NCBI GenBank assembly: GCA_964455485.1
Contig: CAYVXT010000075.1
Coordinates: forward strand, 1-30,199
Length of the DNA: 30,199 nucleotides
Reading direction: 5' to 3'
Source of the DNA: CAYVXT01 sp964455485
Lineage (GTDB): Bacteria > Patescibacteriota > Minisyncoccia > Phycocordibacterales > WO2-35-19
The notes under the pieces were generated by a model. The model saw only the letters and a program-made list of their open reading frames with translations. It did no database searches and was not told the origin of the DNA. Positions within the stretch are counted from its first letter, which is position 1, and every line of letters begins with the position of its first letter. Shown here piece after piece: positions 1 through 7,531 of this stretch. A program made the position numbers and the translations under genes.

Positions 1-406
1 CCATAACGTATTTTCCATATGCCTTACCTGGGCAATATACATCTTGATCACCAACATAAACAACCCTACCTTCATTCACTGAAAACACTGGCGAGCCATA
101 ATCTGCGCTTATATCAATTCCGTTATGCCAATTATCTAATACTCCACCATGTGCTACAGAAAATTCGGTATATCCATATTGTTGTGTAATCTGGGGAATG
201 GTATTGGATTTGATTTGAGGAAATTTATTTGTTTCCGACAAATTATTGTCTTTTGCATTAACCATAACCACCTCTCCTGATGCGGGGGCTGTAATACTAT
301 TGGGAGACTTTAACACAGGGTCCCAAAGGAACCCCATAATCAAAAATATCACCAACCCATATTTAATTAGAAACTTAAGATCTTTATCGTTCGACAGGTT
401 TCCCAT
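1..406 (-). CDS. M23 (LytM-like) metallopeptidase, N-terminal part only
   Basis: This gene reads leftward from an ATG at 406 and is cut by the window edge after 135 residues. The N-terminus is basic and then hydrophobic (YGLVIFLIMGFLW, about residues 16-28), a membrane anchor or uncleaved signal. A polar linker follows, then the start of an M23 fold: WHNGIDISADYGSPVFSV, which holds the first zinc-ligand motif HxGxD, followed by GRVVYVGD and YGKYV. The second motif (HLHF type) would lie outside the window. M23 enzymes cut peptidoglycan cross-bridges or act as amidase activators. There is no clear Shine-Dalgarno; a weak TAATTA lies 7 nt upstream of the ATG on this strand. Family assignment is firm; cellular role and completeness cannot be judged. 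Confidence 0.85.
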   Translation of the reverse strand, partial: MGNLSNDKDLKFLIKYGLVIFLIMGFLWDPVLKSPNSITAPASGEVVMVNAKDNNLSETNKFPQIKSNTIPQITQQYGYTEFSVAHGGVLDNWHNGIDISADYGSPVFSVNEGRVVYVGDQDVYCPGKAYGKYVM

Positions 407-516
407 TTGTGGTTAATTATTCTTTTTTGCAGCAAACACAAACCTAAATACCATTTCGGGATCACAAAATTCTATAATATTGTTATGTATTTTCTATGAG
501 GCTTACATTCATTAGC

Positions 517-539
517 AATTCACTTGATTTGGGTGAATT
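517..539. promoter_or_regulatory. Small inverted repeat upstream of the 569 gene
   Basis: Arms AATTCAC (517-523) and GTGAATT (533-539) are perfectly complementary around a 9-nt loop. The site sits just upstream of the -10 at 556-561, so it could be an operator for the 569 gene. It lacks a convincing U-tract, so a terminator is less likely. Function is inferred from position only. Confidence 0.25.
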
Positions 540-555
540 TTAGAGTTGTATGTAG

Positions 556-561
556 TAAAAT
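556..561 (+). promoter_or_regulatory. -10 hexamer TAAAAT, 7 nt before the 569 ATG
   Basis: TAAAAT ends 7 nt before the start codon, which would put the transcription start at or next to the A of the ATG. No Shine-Dalgarno precedes the gene. No strong -35 is visible; GTGAAT-like sequence lies about 16-18 nt upstream. Confidence 0.5.
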
Positions 562-568
562 TACATAA

Positions 569-1150
569 ATGTTTGAACACACGGAGATATTTGGTATTGC
601 GGCAGGGATATTTTCATTCTCTGCTTATATTTTTTACATTGTAGCAATCATAAAAGGACACACCAAACCGAGCAGATCCACTTGGTTTATATGGGCTTTC
701 ATAGGCATTGTGCTTGCAATATCTTATCGAGCTTCAGGTGCAGGAGACACTGTTTGGGTTTCAGTTAGCGAAGCGATAGCGCCAACTATTATTGCCATAC
801 TTGCAATTAAGTATGGGACAGGTGGTGCAGATAAAATTGATATTATTGCGTTTATTGGTGCAATTATTAGTTTATTATTGTGGTGGAAATTTGGGAATCC
901 ATTAATTGCCCTTACTACAAACTTGGCTATTGATTTTTTTGCTGCACTTCCTACAATTAAAAAATCATGGCATAGACCACAAGACGAGGATCGCTTTGCC
1001 TGGTCAATAACTCAAACGGGTAACATGCTCAATTTATTTGCAATAGATAAATTAACATTTGGAGTGTTGGTATACCCAATATATACCTTCATTATAGATG
1101 GAATAATCACATTACTACTATTCAAGAAAAGAAAAAAAGAATATGTCTAA
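569..1150 (+). CDS. Multi-pass membrane protein, PQ-loop/SWEET-like
   Basis: A 193-aa protein that is nearly all hydrophobic, with about six membrane segments. Two similar halves can be seen. The first has IIKGHTKPSRSTWFIWAFIG (about residues 28-47), a Pro-containing loop followed by a Trp-rich helix. The second has ALPTIKKSW and then DRFAWSI (about 126-146), again a Pro loop followed by a helix with Trp. This internal duplication resembles PQ-loop/SemiSWEET-type proteins, but no diagnostic PQ pair is present, so the substrate is unknown. Its 3' end overlaps the next gene by 8 nt, suggesting translational coupling with the SET-domain protein. The start is supported by the -10 hexamer 7 nt upstream. 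Confidence 0.75.
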   Translation: MFEHTEIFGIAAGIFSFSAYIFYIVAIIKGHTKPSRSTWFIWAFIGIVLAISYRASGAGDTVWVSVSEAIAPTIIAILAIKYGTGGADKIDIIAFIGAIISLLLWWKFGNPLIALTTNLAIDFFAALPTIKKSWHRPQDEDRFAWSITQTGNMLNLFAIDKLTFGVLVYPIYTFIIDGIITLLLFKKRKKEYV

Positions 1151-1625
1151 AATAATAGAAGACAGCAGTAAGATACACGGAAAGGGTATTTTTGCACGAC
1201 AAAATATAGAAAAAAACCAGCCTATATGCGTCATAAAAGGTCGTAAGATGTTTAAAATTAATAAAGACGAGGAAGACGCATTGGCGCATCCAGACTGGGT
1301 AGGTTTTGAAATGAACCATTGGGTAGATCCCATACCACCTTTTAAATATTTGAATCATTCTTGCAATCCAAACTCTGCGATTAAGGGAAAAGTAACACTT
1401 GTTGCTTTAAAAGATATTACCGCAGGTGAAGAAATAACTATTGACTACTCAATTATCGAAGCAGACCCTAGATGGTATATGAAATGCAATTGCAAAGAAC
1501 CAAATTGCAGGGGTATAATTAGATCTATACAATTTTTACCTGAAGCTATCTATAAAAAGTATACTCCCCACATCTCCAAAGTTTTTCAAAGTGTATATGA
1601 GAGAACAAATAGCACCAATGAATAG
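1143..1625 (+). CDS. SET-domain protein (putative lysine methyltransferase)
   Basis: A 160-aa protein made of little more than a SET domain. Visible motifs are KIHGKGIFARQNI near the N-terminus, LNHSCNPNS (about 70-78), the catalytic-type GEEITIDY (about 95-102) and a post-SET-like cluster CNCKEPNCRG (about 117-126), whose Cys residues together with the NHSC Cys could bind zinc. SET enzymes transfer methyl from S-adenosylmethionine to protein lysines. The substrate here is unknown, and no histone-like or ribosomal-protein gene is adjacent. It overlaps the upstream membrane-protein gene by 8 nt and the downstream 49-aa ORF by 8 nt. The family call is strong and the activity is inferred. Confidence 0.9.
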   Translation: MSKIIEDSSKIHGKGIFARQNIEKNQPICVIKGRKMFKINKDEEDALAHPDWVGFEMNHWVDPIPPFKYLNHSCNPNSAIKGKVTLVALKDITAGEEITIDYSIIEADPRWYMKCNCKEPNCRGIIRSIQFLPEAIYKKYTPHISKVFQSVYERTNSTNE

Positions 1626-1767
1626 AAAGGATAAGTTTTTATTAACATTATTATTTTTACTAATATTTATATCTGCTGGAATATGTTATTACAGGTTTGT
1701 TATTAATAAAGACTTTACGATCTTCAATACCGAAGAAGAGATTCCCTCACCTTTAATAGAAATATAG
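1618..1767 (+). CDS. 49-aa single-pass membrane peptide
   Basis: An ATG at 1618 inside the end of the SET gene opens a 49-codon frame ending in TAG at 1765-1767. The product starts MNRKDK, has a strongly hydrophobic stretch (about residues 7-22, FLLTLLFLLIFISAGI) and ends with an acidic tail (NTEEEIPSPLIEI). This is an inside-positive single-pass topology. It fills the whole gap between the SET gene and the histidine kinase, overlapping the first by 8 nt and ending 12 nt before the second. Translational coupling is likely. No family is recognised. A chance ORF is possible, but topology and placement favour a real microprotein. Confidence 0.5.
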   Translation: MNRKDKFLLTLLFLLIFISAGICYYRFVINKDFTIFNTEEEIPSPLIEI

Positions 1768-1779
1768 TTATTTTTAAAA

Positions 1780-3441
1780 ATGGAAAAATTAGCAGAAATT
1801 TGTGGTTGGGACACAGCGACATACTTTATCTTTTCCGAAAATGTTTTTGGTAAATTAGTTTATTACTCTCATATTCTTCCATTATTAATTAGCCTCACCC
1901 TTTCACTCTTTGTATTTGTAAATAACAAAAAAAGTATGGCCGGAAGGTTACTGCTTTTCATTTCTGTAGCATTTTCACTATGGAGCACCTTTGATTTAAT
2001 ATTATGGGCAACAGAAAAGCCGTATTATAGTATATTTTTTTGGTCACTCTTAATTTATTTGGAGCCTTTAATATATGCTGGAACATTTTACCTTTTGTAT
2101 ATACTCATTAATGGTTACGATTTAAAATACAAGTATAAATTAATATACAGTTTACTGTTTTTACCAATCATATTACTTGGACCAACATCATTAAATTTGG
2201 TTGGTTATGATTTTACAAATTGCGATAGGGAAGCAATAGAAGGACCGTTATGGCTATATACTTATTTGGTAGAATTAACTTTTGTTGTATCGATAATTAT
2301 TGTTGGTTTAAGGTCTATCCTTAAACGTAATCAGACTTTTGTAAAAATTTTTCTCTCTACCGCGGGATCACTATTGTTCTTATTGTCATTTTCTTGGGGC
2401 AATATAACTGGCAGCTTAGCAGTTGATTGGGAGTTGGGGCAATATGGTCTTTTTGGATTACCCATATTTATTGGGATACTTGCATATCTTATAGTTAGAT
2501 ATAAGGAATTTAATGTCAAACTTATTTCTGCACAAGCCATAACTGCACTTTTGTGGATAATTTTATTTTCTATACTTTTTATTCGTACGATAGAGAATGT
2601 GAGGGTAATCGTATCACTCACACTAATGGTGGTATTAATTTTTGGTTTATTGTTAGTTAGGAGTGTAAAGAAAGAAATTGAGCAACGAGAGAAGATTGAG
2701 TTATTGGCCAAAGATTTGGAAGGAGCAAACAATAAACTGAAGGAGCTTGATCAGTTAAAATCAGAATTCTTATCACTTGCCACACATCAAATACGTGCAC
2801 CCCTTACTGCAATAAAAGGATATTCTTCCATGTTGCTTGAGGGTGACTTTGGGGTTTTACCTAAAAAGGCCCAAGATTCTGTAAACATTATAATGGCTTC
2901 ATGCCAAAATCTGATAAATATTGTAGGAGACTTCCTAGACATATCTCGAATCGAGCAGGGGAGAATGAGTTATGAAAAGGAAACCTTTGAAATGACTGAC
3001 CTTATTCTCGAAGTGACAGATTCTATAAAGCCAAATATTTTGAATGCAGGACTAAAACTAAAACTCGATATTGGAAATAACATATCAGCAAAGGTAACTG
3101 GCGATAGAAATAAAATAAAACAAATAATTGGGAATTTGGTTGATAATGCCATTAAATATACGCTCGAGGGAAGTATTACCATTTCGCTATCTACAAACCA
3201 AAGTTCTGTAATGGTTGATATTATTGATACAGGTGTCGGAATCGAGCCAGGCGAAATAGATAAACTTTTTAATAAATTCTCGAGAACAAAAGATGCCAAT
3301 AAAACCAATGTTATTGGTACTGGACTAGGATTATATATTGCCAAAAAAATGGCTGAAGCTCACCAGGGGGATATAAAAGTTGAGTCAGGAGGTCTTGGCA
3401 AAGGTTCAAAATTTACAATAATACTTCCAAAGGCAGCATAA
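1780..3441 (+). CDS. Membrane-bound sensor histidine kinase
   Basis: 553 aa. Residues about 25-300 hold seven to nine hydrophobic helices with short loops, like the 7TM-type sensor region. A short coiled segment (EIEQREKIELLAKDLEGANN) leads into a HisKA dimerisation helix with the phosphoacceptor in LATHQIRAPLTAIKG; the His is residue 336. The catalytic domain has an N-box (IIGNLVDNAIKYT), a G1 box (DIIDTGVGIEPGE), an F-box-like LFNKFSR and a G2 box (GTGLGLYIAKKMAE). All residues expected for an active kinase are present. No response regulator is adjacent, so the partner must be elsewhere or the kinase is an orphan. The signal is unknown. A -10-like TATAGT (1763-1768) overlaps the stop of the preceding small ORF. 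Confidence 0.93.
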   Translation: MEKLAEICGWDTATYFIFSENVFGKLVYYSHILPLLISLTLSLFVFVNNKKSMAGRLLLFISVAFSLWSTFDLILWATEKPYYSIFFWSLLIYLEPLIYAGTFYLLYILINGYDLKYKYKLIYSLLFLPIILLGPTSLNLVGYDFTNCDREAIEGPLWLYTYLVELTFVVSIIIVGLRSILKRNQTFVKIFLSTAGSLLFLLSFSWGNITGSLAVDWELGQYGLFGLPIFIGILAYLIVRYKEFNVKLISAQAITALLWIILFSILFIRTIENVRVIVSLTLMVVLIFGLLLVRSVKKEIEQREKIELLAKDLEGANNKLKELDQLKSEFLSLATHQIRAPLTAIKGYSSMLLEGDFGVLPKKAQDSVNIIMASCQNLINIVGDFLDISRIEQGRMSYEKETFEMTDLILEVTDSIKPNILNAGLKLKLDIGNNISAKVTGDRNKIKQIIGNLVDNAIKYTLEGSITISLSTNQSSVMVDIIDTGVGIEPGEIDKLFNKFSRTKDANKTNVIGTGLGLYIAKKMAEAHQGDIKVESGGLGKGSKFTIILPKAA

Positions 3442-3474
3442 TTTCGCACTGCTGTTTTGACTCTGAATTTAAGG

Positions 3475-3480
3475 TAGAAT
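3475..3480 (+). promoter_or_regulatory. -10 hexamer TAGAAT, 7 nt before the helicase ATG
   Basis: TAGAAT ends 7 nt before the ATG at 3488, leaderless spacing. A TTGACT at 3457-3462 is too close (12-nt spacer) for a normal -35, so it may not be used. No Shine-Dalgarno is present. Confidence 0.5.
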
Positions 3481-3487
3481 ATCCTCT

Positions 3488-5119
3488 ATGACTCAGAGAG
3501 AGGCTCTAAATATTTTGAAGACTGGAAGAAACGTATTTTTAACAGGTGCTGCCGGAAGCGGCAAAACATACGTTTTAAAGCAATACATTGAATATCTTAA
3601 AGAGATAAATGCGGTTTTTGGTATTACAGCCTCTACAGGGATAGCTGCGACCCATATGGGTGGAGTTACCATACATTCATGGTCGGGTATTGGTGTAAAG
3701 GATTACTTAAATAAAAACGATGTAATCGAAATAGCTGAAACAAGTAGAATAAAAAAAGTGGTGGCAAATGCATCCGTTCTTATAATTGACGAGATATCAA
3801 TGTTGCATCATTTTAGGCTTGATTTGATTGACTTAGTGCTTAGACAAATTAAAAATTTAAATGAACCATTCGGTGGAATACAAGTAGTTTTTTGCGGAGA
3901 TTTCTTTCAACTGCCACCAGTCCATAGGTCTGGCGAGAGAGAGGCTTTTTTTGCATATCATTCAGAAGCGTGGAAAAATTTGAATCTAAAGGTTTGCTAC
4001 TTGTCAGAGCAACACAGACAAAACGACGACCAATTTGTTAGTATTTTAAACTCAATACGTAACAACAACATTGATGATGGTGTTTATGAATTACTACAAG
4101 ATCGATTTGGTAAAAAACCAGAGTTTGAAGCAACAAAGTTATATACTCACAACAAAAACGTCGACGAAGAAAATGGATTTGAATTATCTAAAATAGGTGG
4201 TCGTTCATGTGAATATGAAATGTTAGAAAAAGGCAGAAAATCTTTAGTTGAGACATTAAAAAAAAGTTGCCTTGCACCTGAAACTTTAAAGCTCAAAGTA
4301 GGGGCTAAGGTAATGTTTGTAAAGAATAATTTTGAAAAAGGTTATGTAAACGGCACACTAGGCACTGTTATAAAATGTGGCGTAGAAAATATTGAAGTAA
4401 AAACATTGAGTGGGAATGTTATAGAGGTTGAGCGAGAATCATGGGCGTTAGAAGAAGATGGGCGGGTCAGAGCTGAAATAAGCCAGTATCCACTCAGGTT
4501 GGCTTGGGCAATAACAATACATAAAAGCCAGGGAATGTCGCTAGATGCAGCTCAAGTTGACCTTTCACGTTCTTTTGAGAGGGGGATGGGTTATGTAGCA
4601 CTATCACGTGTCCGTTCACTTGAAGGCCTCTATTTGAGCGGAATGAATAATATGGCTCTTTTAGTTAACGAAGAAGTGTTGGATATGGACAAAAAATTCC
4701 AAAGACTTTCTGAAACTAATTCGTTCCACATTCGTACCATGGGGGATACAAAGCTATTCGACATGCATCAGGATTTTAAAAAAAAGATCGAAAGAGAAAG
4801 TGGACCAAAAAAAATCAATACTGTGGAGCAGACTAAAATAATGATAGACCAAGGACTTTCAATCAAAGATATTGCTAAAAAAAGAGGCTTAAAAGCAGGA
4901 ACAATATTTGATCACATTGAGGAAATAAAAGAATCAGATCCAACTTTCAGGTTATATCATCTAAAAAACGCTATCCCTAATTCAAAATTTAAAAATATTT
5001 ACGGCGCCTTTAAAAAGGTGGGTATTATTGATGGAGCGTACCGTCTTGGACCTGTAAAGGAAATGTTAGGTAGCAAATATTCATATGACGACTTAAGACT
5101 TGTGAGATTATTTTTGTGA
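3488..5119 (+). CDS. PIF1/RecD2-like superfamily 1 DNA helicase with C-terminal HTH
   Basis: 543 aa. The Walker A motif is GAAGSGKT at residues 20-27. Walker B follows in LIIDEISMLHHFRLD, then VVFCGDFFQLPPV (motif III, with the Gln of PIF1-like helicases). Near residues 340-380 are WAITIHKSQGMSLD and YVALSRVRSLEGLYL, the motif V/VI region of RecD-like enzymes. After about residue 440 comes a separate domain with TVEQTKIMIDQGLSIKDIAKKRGL, a helix-turn-helix of the kind attached to some bacterial helicases. The family unwinds DNA 5'-3' using ATP; a role in replication-fork or G-quadruplex maintenance is inferred, not shown. It appears to be transcribed on its own, with a leaderless-type promoter. 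Confidence 0.92.
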   Translation: MTQREALNILKTGRNVFLTGAAGSGKTYVLKQYIEYLKEINAVFGITASTGIAATHMGGVTIHSWSGIGVKDYLNKNDVIEIAETSRIKKVVANASVLIIDEISMLHHFRLDLIDLVLRQIKNLNEPFGGIQVVFCGDFFQLPPVHRSGEREAFFAYHSEAWKNLNLKVCYLSEQHRQNDDQFVSILNSIRNNNIDDGVYELLQDRFGKKPEFEATKLYTHNKNVDEENGFELSKIGGRSCEYEMLEKGRKSLVETLKKSCLAPETLKLKVGAKVMFVKNNFEKGYVNGTLGTVIKCGVENIEVKTLSGNVIEVERESWALEEDGRVRAEISQYPLRLAWAITIHKSQGMSLDAAQVDLSRSFERGMGYVALSRVRSLEGLYLSGMNNMALLVNEEVLDMDKKFQRLSETNSFHIRTMGDTKLFDMHQDFKKKIERESGPKKINTVEQTKIMIDQGLSIKDIAKKRGLKAGTIFDHIEEIKESDPTFRLYHLKNAIPNSKFKNIYGAFKKVGIIDGAYRLGPVKEMLGSKYSYDDLRLVRLFL

Positions 5120-5150
5120 TTCTATCCGCGCTATACCTTAAATTTTGTGG

Positions 5151-5156
5151 TAATGT
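5151..5156 (+). promoter_or_regulatory. -10-like TAATGT, 6 nt before the methyltransferase ATG
   Basis: TAATGT ends 6 nt before the ATG at 5163. It is a weaker match than the other leaderless candidates in this window, but the spacing is the same and no Shine-Dalgarno is present. Confidence 0.35.
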
Positions 5157-5162
5157 AAAGAC

Positions 5163-6002
5163 ATGGATGATTCAATTAAAATATGGAAGGGGGGTGTACC
5201 GGGATACTCATTAATAGATAGCGGTAAGGGTGAAAAACTAGAGGAAATAAACAAGGTAAGAATAAAGCGCAAGGAACCAAGAGCTTGGTGGAATAGGTCG
5301 CTTCCTGACGAAAATTGGAGAGGAACAAAGGACGTTTTGGATACGGTTTTAACTTTACCTCAAGACATAAAATGTAGTATCAAATATAAACAAAGCTCAA
5401 AACACATAGGCATTTTCCCCGAGCAAAGTGCGGAATGGAAATATATTGGAGAGCAAATTTCAAATTTTAAAACTCAAAACCCTAACCAAGAGATCCATGT
5501 TTTAAATCTTTTTGGATATACAGGCATTGCGAGTTTGTATGCGGCTAAAGCAGGCTCCCATGTTACCCATGTTGATGCATCAAAACAAAGTGTAGACTGG
5601 GCAAAGGAAAATCAAAAACTTTCCGGACTAGAAACGGCACCCATCAGATGGATAGTGGATGATGCGGTTAAATTTTTGAAACGCGAAGCGAAAAGAAATG
5701 TAAAATATGATGCAATAATCATGGACCCCCCAAGCTATGGAAAGGGTCCGAAAGGAGAGGTTTGGAAGATAGAAGAAGAATTACCAAAACTTTTAAAGGT
5801 GTGTAGAGAAGTCCTTAGTGATAATCCACTTTTTGTAATTGTTAATATGTATTCAACCGACCTCTCTTCTCTCTCAATTCACAACATGCTGCAAGATATG
5901 GCTCGCGGCAAAGAAGACGACATAAACCCAGGCGAACTTGTCATACCACAAGCAAATGGAAAACTCATGCCAATGTCCATTTTCGCTATTTGGGCAAAGT
6001 AA
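5163..6002 (+). CDS. Class I SAM-dependent methyltransferase, RlmI/RlmK-like
   Basis: 279 aa. A basic N-terminal section (RIKRKEPRAWWNRSLPDENW) precedes a Rossmann methyltransferase. Motif I is VLNLFGYTGIASLYAAKAGS, the acidic end of beta-2 is THVDASKQSVDWAKEN, and motif IV is IIMDPPSYGKGPKGE. The DPPxY form and the spacing match the 23S rRNA methyltransferase group (RlmI/RlmK and relatives), although the N-terminal PUA domain of RlmI is absent. The reaction would be methylation of a nucleic-acid base; the exact target is unknown. Only 1 nt separates it from the DUF167 gene, so the two are probably co-translated. Confidence 0.85.
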   Translation: MDDSIKIWKGGVPGYSLIDSGKGEKLEEINKVRIKRKEPRAWWNRSLPDENWRGTKDVLDTVLTLPQDIKCSIKYKQSSKHIGIFPEQSAEWKYIGEQISNFKTQNPNQEIHVLNLFGYTGIASLYAAKAGSHVTHVDASKQSVDWAKENQKLSGLETAPIRWIVDDAVKFLKREAKRNVKYDAIIMDPPSYGKGPKGEVWKIEEELPKLLKVCREVLSDNPLFVIVNMYSTDLSSLSIHNMLQDMARGKEDDINPGELVIPQANGKLMPMSIFAIWAK

Positions 6003-6003
6003 A

Positions 6004-6231
6004 ATGCTTATATCAGTCAAAGCAAAACCAAAAGCAAAGGAAAATAAAATTGAAGTTTTACCGAATAATATTTTGAAAGTATCTGTCAAGGAGGCACCCG
6101 AAAAAGGTAGAGCAAATTATGCGATAATAAAACTTCTTTCCACGCACTTCAAAATACCCCAATCCCACATCCGCCTCATAGCTGGTGCCACTTCAAGTAC
6201 CAAAATTTTTGAGATTGAAGTAAAAAAGTAG
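6004..6231 (+). CDS. DUF167/YggU-family small protein
   Basis: 75 aa when started at the ATG at 6004, 1 nt after the methyltransferase stop. An in-frame ATG further upstream (5938) lies inside the methyltransferase and gives an N-terminus unlike the family. The sequence MLISVKAKPKAKENKIE, KVSVKEAPEKGRANYAI and IRLIAGATSSTKIFEI matches the whole DUF167 (YggU) family: an N-terminal VxVxPxA-like strand, the PExGxAN motif and a GxxSxxK motif. Biochemical function is unknown. Length is somewhat shorter than the usual 95 or so residues. Confidence 0.88.
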   Translation: MLISVKAKPKAKENKIEVLPNNILKVSVKEAPEKGRANYAIIKLLSTHFKIPQSHIRLIAGATSSTKIFEIEVKK

Positions 6232-6242
6232 TCTGATATACT
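6215..6242 (+). promoter_or_regulatory. Promoter for trpS: TTGAAG-16-TATACT
   Basis: TTGAAG (6215-6220) and TATACT (6237-6242) are 16 nt apart, and the -10 is extended (TGA before TATACT). The -35 lies in the last codons of the DUF167 gene. Predicted start of transcription is about 6249, roughly 12 nt before the ATG at 6261. Confidence 0.6.
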
Positions 6243-6260
6243 TTAAAAAGTCGTGCTTTA

Positions 6261-7301
6261 ATGGACGTTGCGCACGACATGATTTCGTCAAATCACATGA
6301 AAACTATACTTAGTGGAATAAAGCCTACAGGGAGACCGCATATTGGCAACTATTTCGGCTATTTTAGGCAAATGATAAATTTGCAGAATGAATACAAAAC
6401 ATATGCGATGATTGCTGACTATCATGCTCTCAACTTCATTCAAAATGGAGAGGAAATGAAAAAACTTACAAATGATGTAGTTATTGATTTCCTTGCGCTT
6501 GGTTTTGATACAGAAAAAAATATTTTGTTTAAGCAGTCTGATGTGTCGGAGCATACTGAGCTTGCTTGGATTTTTGACACCATAACAACCATGCCCTATC
6601 TTGCGCGTTCTCATGCATTCAAAGCTGCATTAGGAAACATTACAGACTCACACCCCTCACAAAGATTTATAACAACGAAAATGGAGCAACTCCCAGAAAT
6701 AAGTGTTGGTACCTTTAACTACCCAATGCTCATGGCAGCAGACATTTTGCTTTATGAACCTGACATTGTACCTGTTGGGTTAGATCAAAAACAGCATATT
6801 GAATACGCACGTGATACTGCTGAAAAATTTAATCGAATATTTGGTCCATCAAATGGAGGTGATATTTTTAAACTTCCAGAGGAATACATAATGAAAGAAG
6901 TTGAAACTGTACCTGGTATTGATGGAAGGAAAATGAGCAAGAGTTATGGCAACACCATTTCACTTTTCGCCGAAGACGATGAAATTGAAAGGCAGGTTAT
7001 GAGCATAGTGACTGATTCAGGAGGAGAAAGGCCTCAAAATGTTTTTGCTATTCACAAACTAATAAAACCGGAAAACGACCTTCAACAGGTTTACGAGGAA
7101 AACAAGGGTAAGTACAAGGCAATAAAAGAAATTTTGATTAATGATCTGAAAGAATTTATTGGACCAAAAAGAGAAAAGAGAAAGGAGATTGCAGAAAATT
7201 CTGAATTAATTAAAAAAGTTTTGGAAGAGGGAAAAGAAAAGGCCCGCGCTGTCGCTGGGCCAAAACTGGCTGAGGCCAAAAAAGCTATCGGGGTCATTTA
7301 G
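6261..7301 (+). CDS. trpS: Tryptophanyl-tRNA synthetase
   Basis: 346 aa class I synthetase charging tRNA-Trp. The HIGH-type motif is in PTGRPHIGNYFG (HIGN at residues 27-30) and the KMSKS loop is GRKMSKSYGN (residues 224-228). Tryptophan-pocket segments such as PMLMAADILLYEPDIVPVG and DQKQHIEYARD are intact. Family members usually begin at what is here Met13 (MKTILSGIKPTG, 6297). The first 12 residues (MDVAHDMISSNH) may therefore be an extension or untranslated. The ATG at 6261 is listed because no -10 or Shine-Dalgarno precedes 6297, while a promoter fits transcripts that include 6261. The gene ends tail to tail with the small minus-strand ORF at 7298-7459. Confidence 0.95.
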   Translation: MDVAHDMISSNHMKTILSGIKPTGRPHIGNYFGYFRQMINLQNEYKTYAMIADYHALNFIQNGEEMKKLTNDVVIDFLALGFDTEKNILFKQSDVSEHTELAWIFDTITTMPYLARSHAFKAALGNITDSHPSQRFITTKMEQLPEISVGTFNYPMLMAADILLYEPDIVPVGLDQKQHIEYARDTAEKFNRIFGPSNGGDIFKLPEEYIMKEVETVPGIDGRKMSKSYGNTISLFAEDDEIERQVMSIVTDSGGERPQNVFAIHKLIKPENDLQQVYEENKGKYKAIKEILINDLKEFIGPKREKRKEIAENSELIKKVLEEGKEKARAVAGPKLAEAKKAIGVI

Positions 7302-7459
7302 TTTTCTCCTGTTTTTTCACCCTTTCTATTAAGAAATAAAGGGATCATGCACAGAGTTAGAAACCCTGATACTAGGGCAAGACTTTGCCCGAGACTTAAA
7401 CTTCCCATCCATTCATGAAATCGGATGAGGTTGTACTCAATAATTTTTAGAAAAATCAT
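7298..7459 (-). CDS. 53-aa membrane peptide, divergent from the ABC exporter
   Basis: An ATG at 7459 on the minus strand opens a 53-codon frame ending at 7298-7300, overlapping the trpS stop tail to tail. The peptide begins MIFLKIIEYNLIRFHEWMG, has a hydrophobic helix (LALVSGFLTLCMIPLFL, about residues 27-43) and ends in a basic tail (NRKGEKTGEN). It fills a gap of about 230 nt that otherwise looks empty. A promoter TTGACA-17-TATTGT on this strand ends 9 nt before the ATG. The helix with its PLFLNRKG end resembles the last helix of an MFS transporter, so a remnant of a larger gene is an alternative. No family is recognised with certainty. Confidence 0.5.
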   Translation of the reverse strand: MIFLKIIEYNLIRFHEWMGSLSLGQSLALVSGFLTLCMIPLFLNRKGEKTGEN

Positions 7460-7463
7460 ACTT

Positions 7464-7497
7464 TTGACACAATAAAGTAAGTAGTTTAAAATGTCAA
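7464..7497. promoter_or_regulatory. Interlocked divergent promoters in an inverted repeat
   Basis: Plus strand: TTGACA (7464-7469), 17-nt spacer, TAAAAT (7487-7492), serving the ABC exporter at 7532. Minus strand: TTGACA (plus 7492-7497), 17-nt spacer, TATTGT (plus 7469-7474), serving the 53-aa ORF. The arms TTTGACA and TGTCAAA form an inverted repeat. Each -35 touches the -10 of the other direction, so only one RNA polymerase could bind at a time. Confidence 0.65.
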
Positions 7498-7531
7498 ATG
7501 TTTACTTATAACCATTCAAACACTCCACCAA

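Noticed and set aside
5938..6003. Longer 97-aa form of the DUF167 protein
   Set aside because: The extra N-terminus lies inside the methyltransferase gene in another frame and is not like the family; the ATG at 6004 fits the family start.
7340..7400. Riboswitch- or attenuator-like hairpins (CCCT/AGGG and GGGCAA/TTGCCC) upstream of the ABC exporter
   Set aside because: They lie upstream of the plus-strand promoter at 7464, so are not in the exporter mRNA, and the stretch is better explained as the minus-strand 53-aa ORF.
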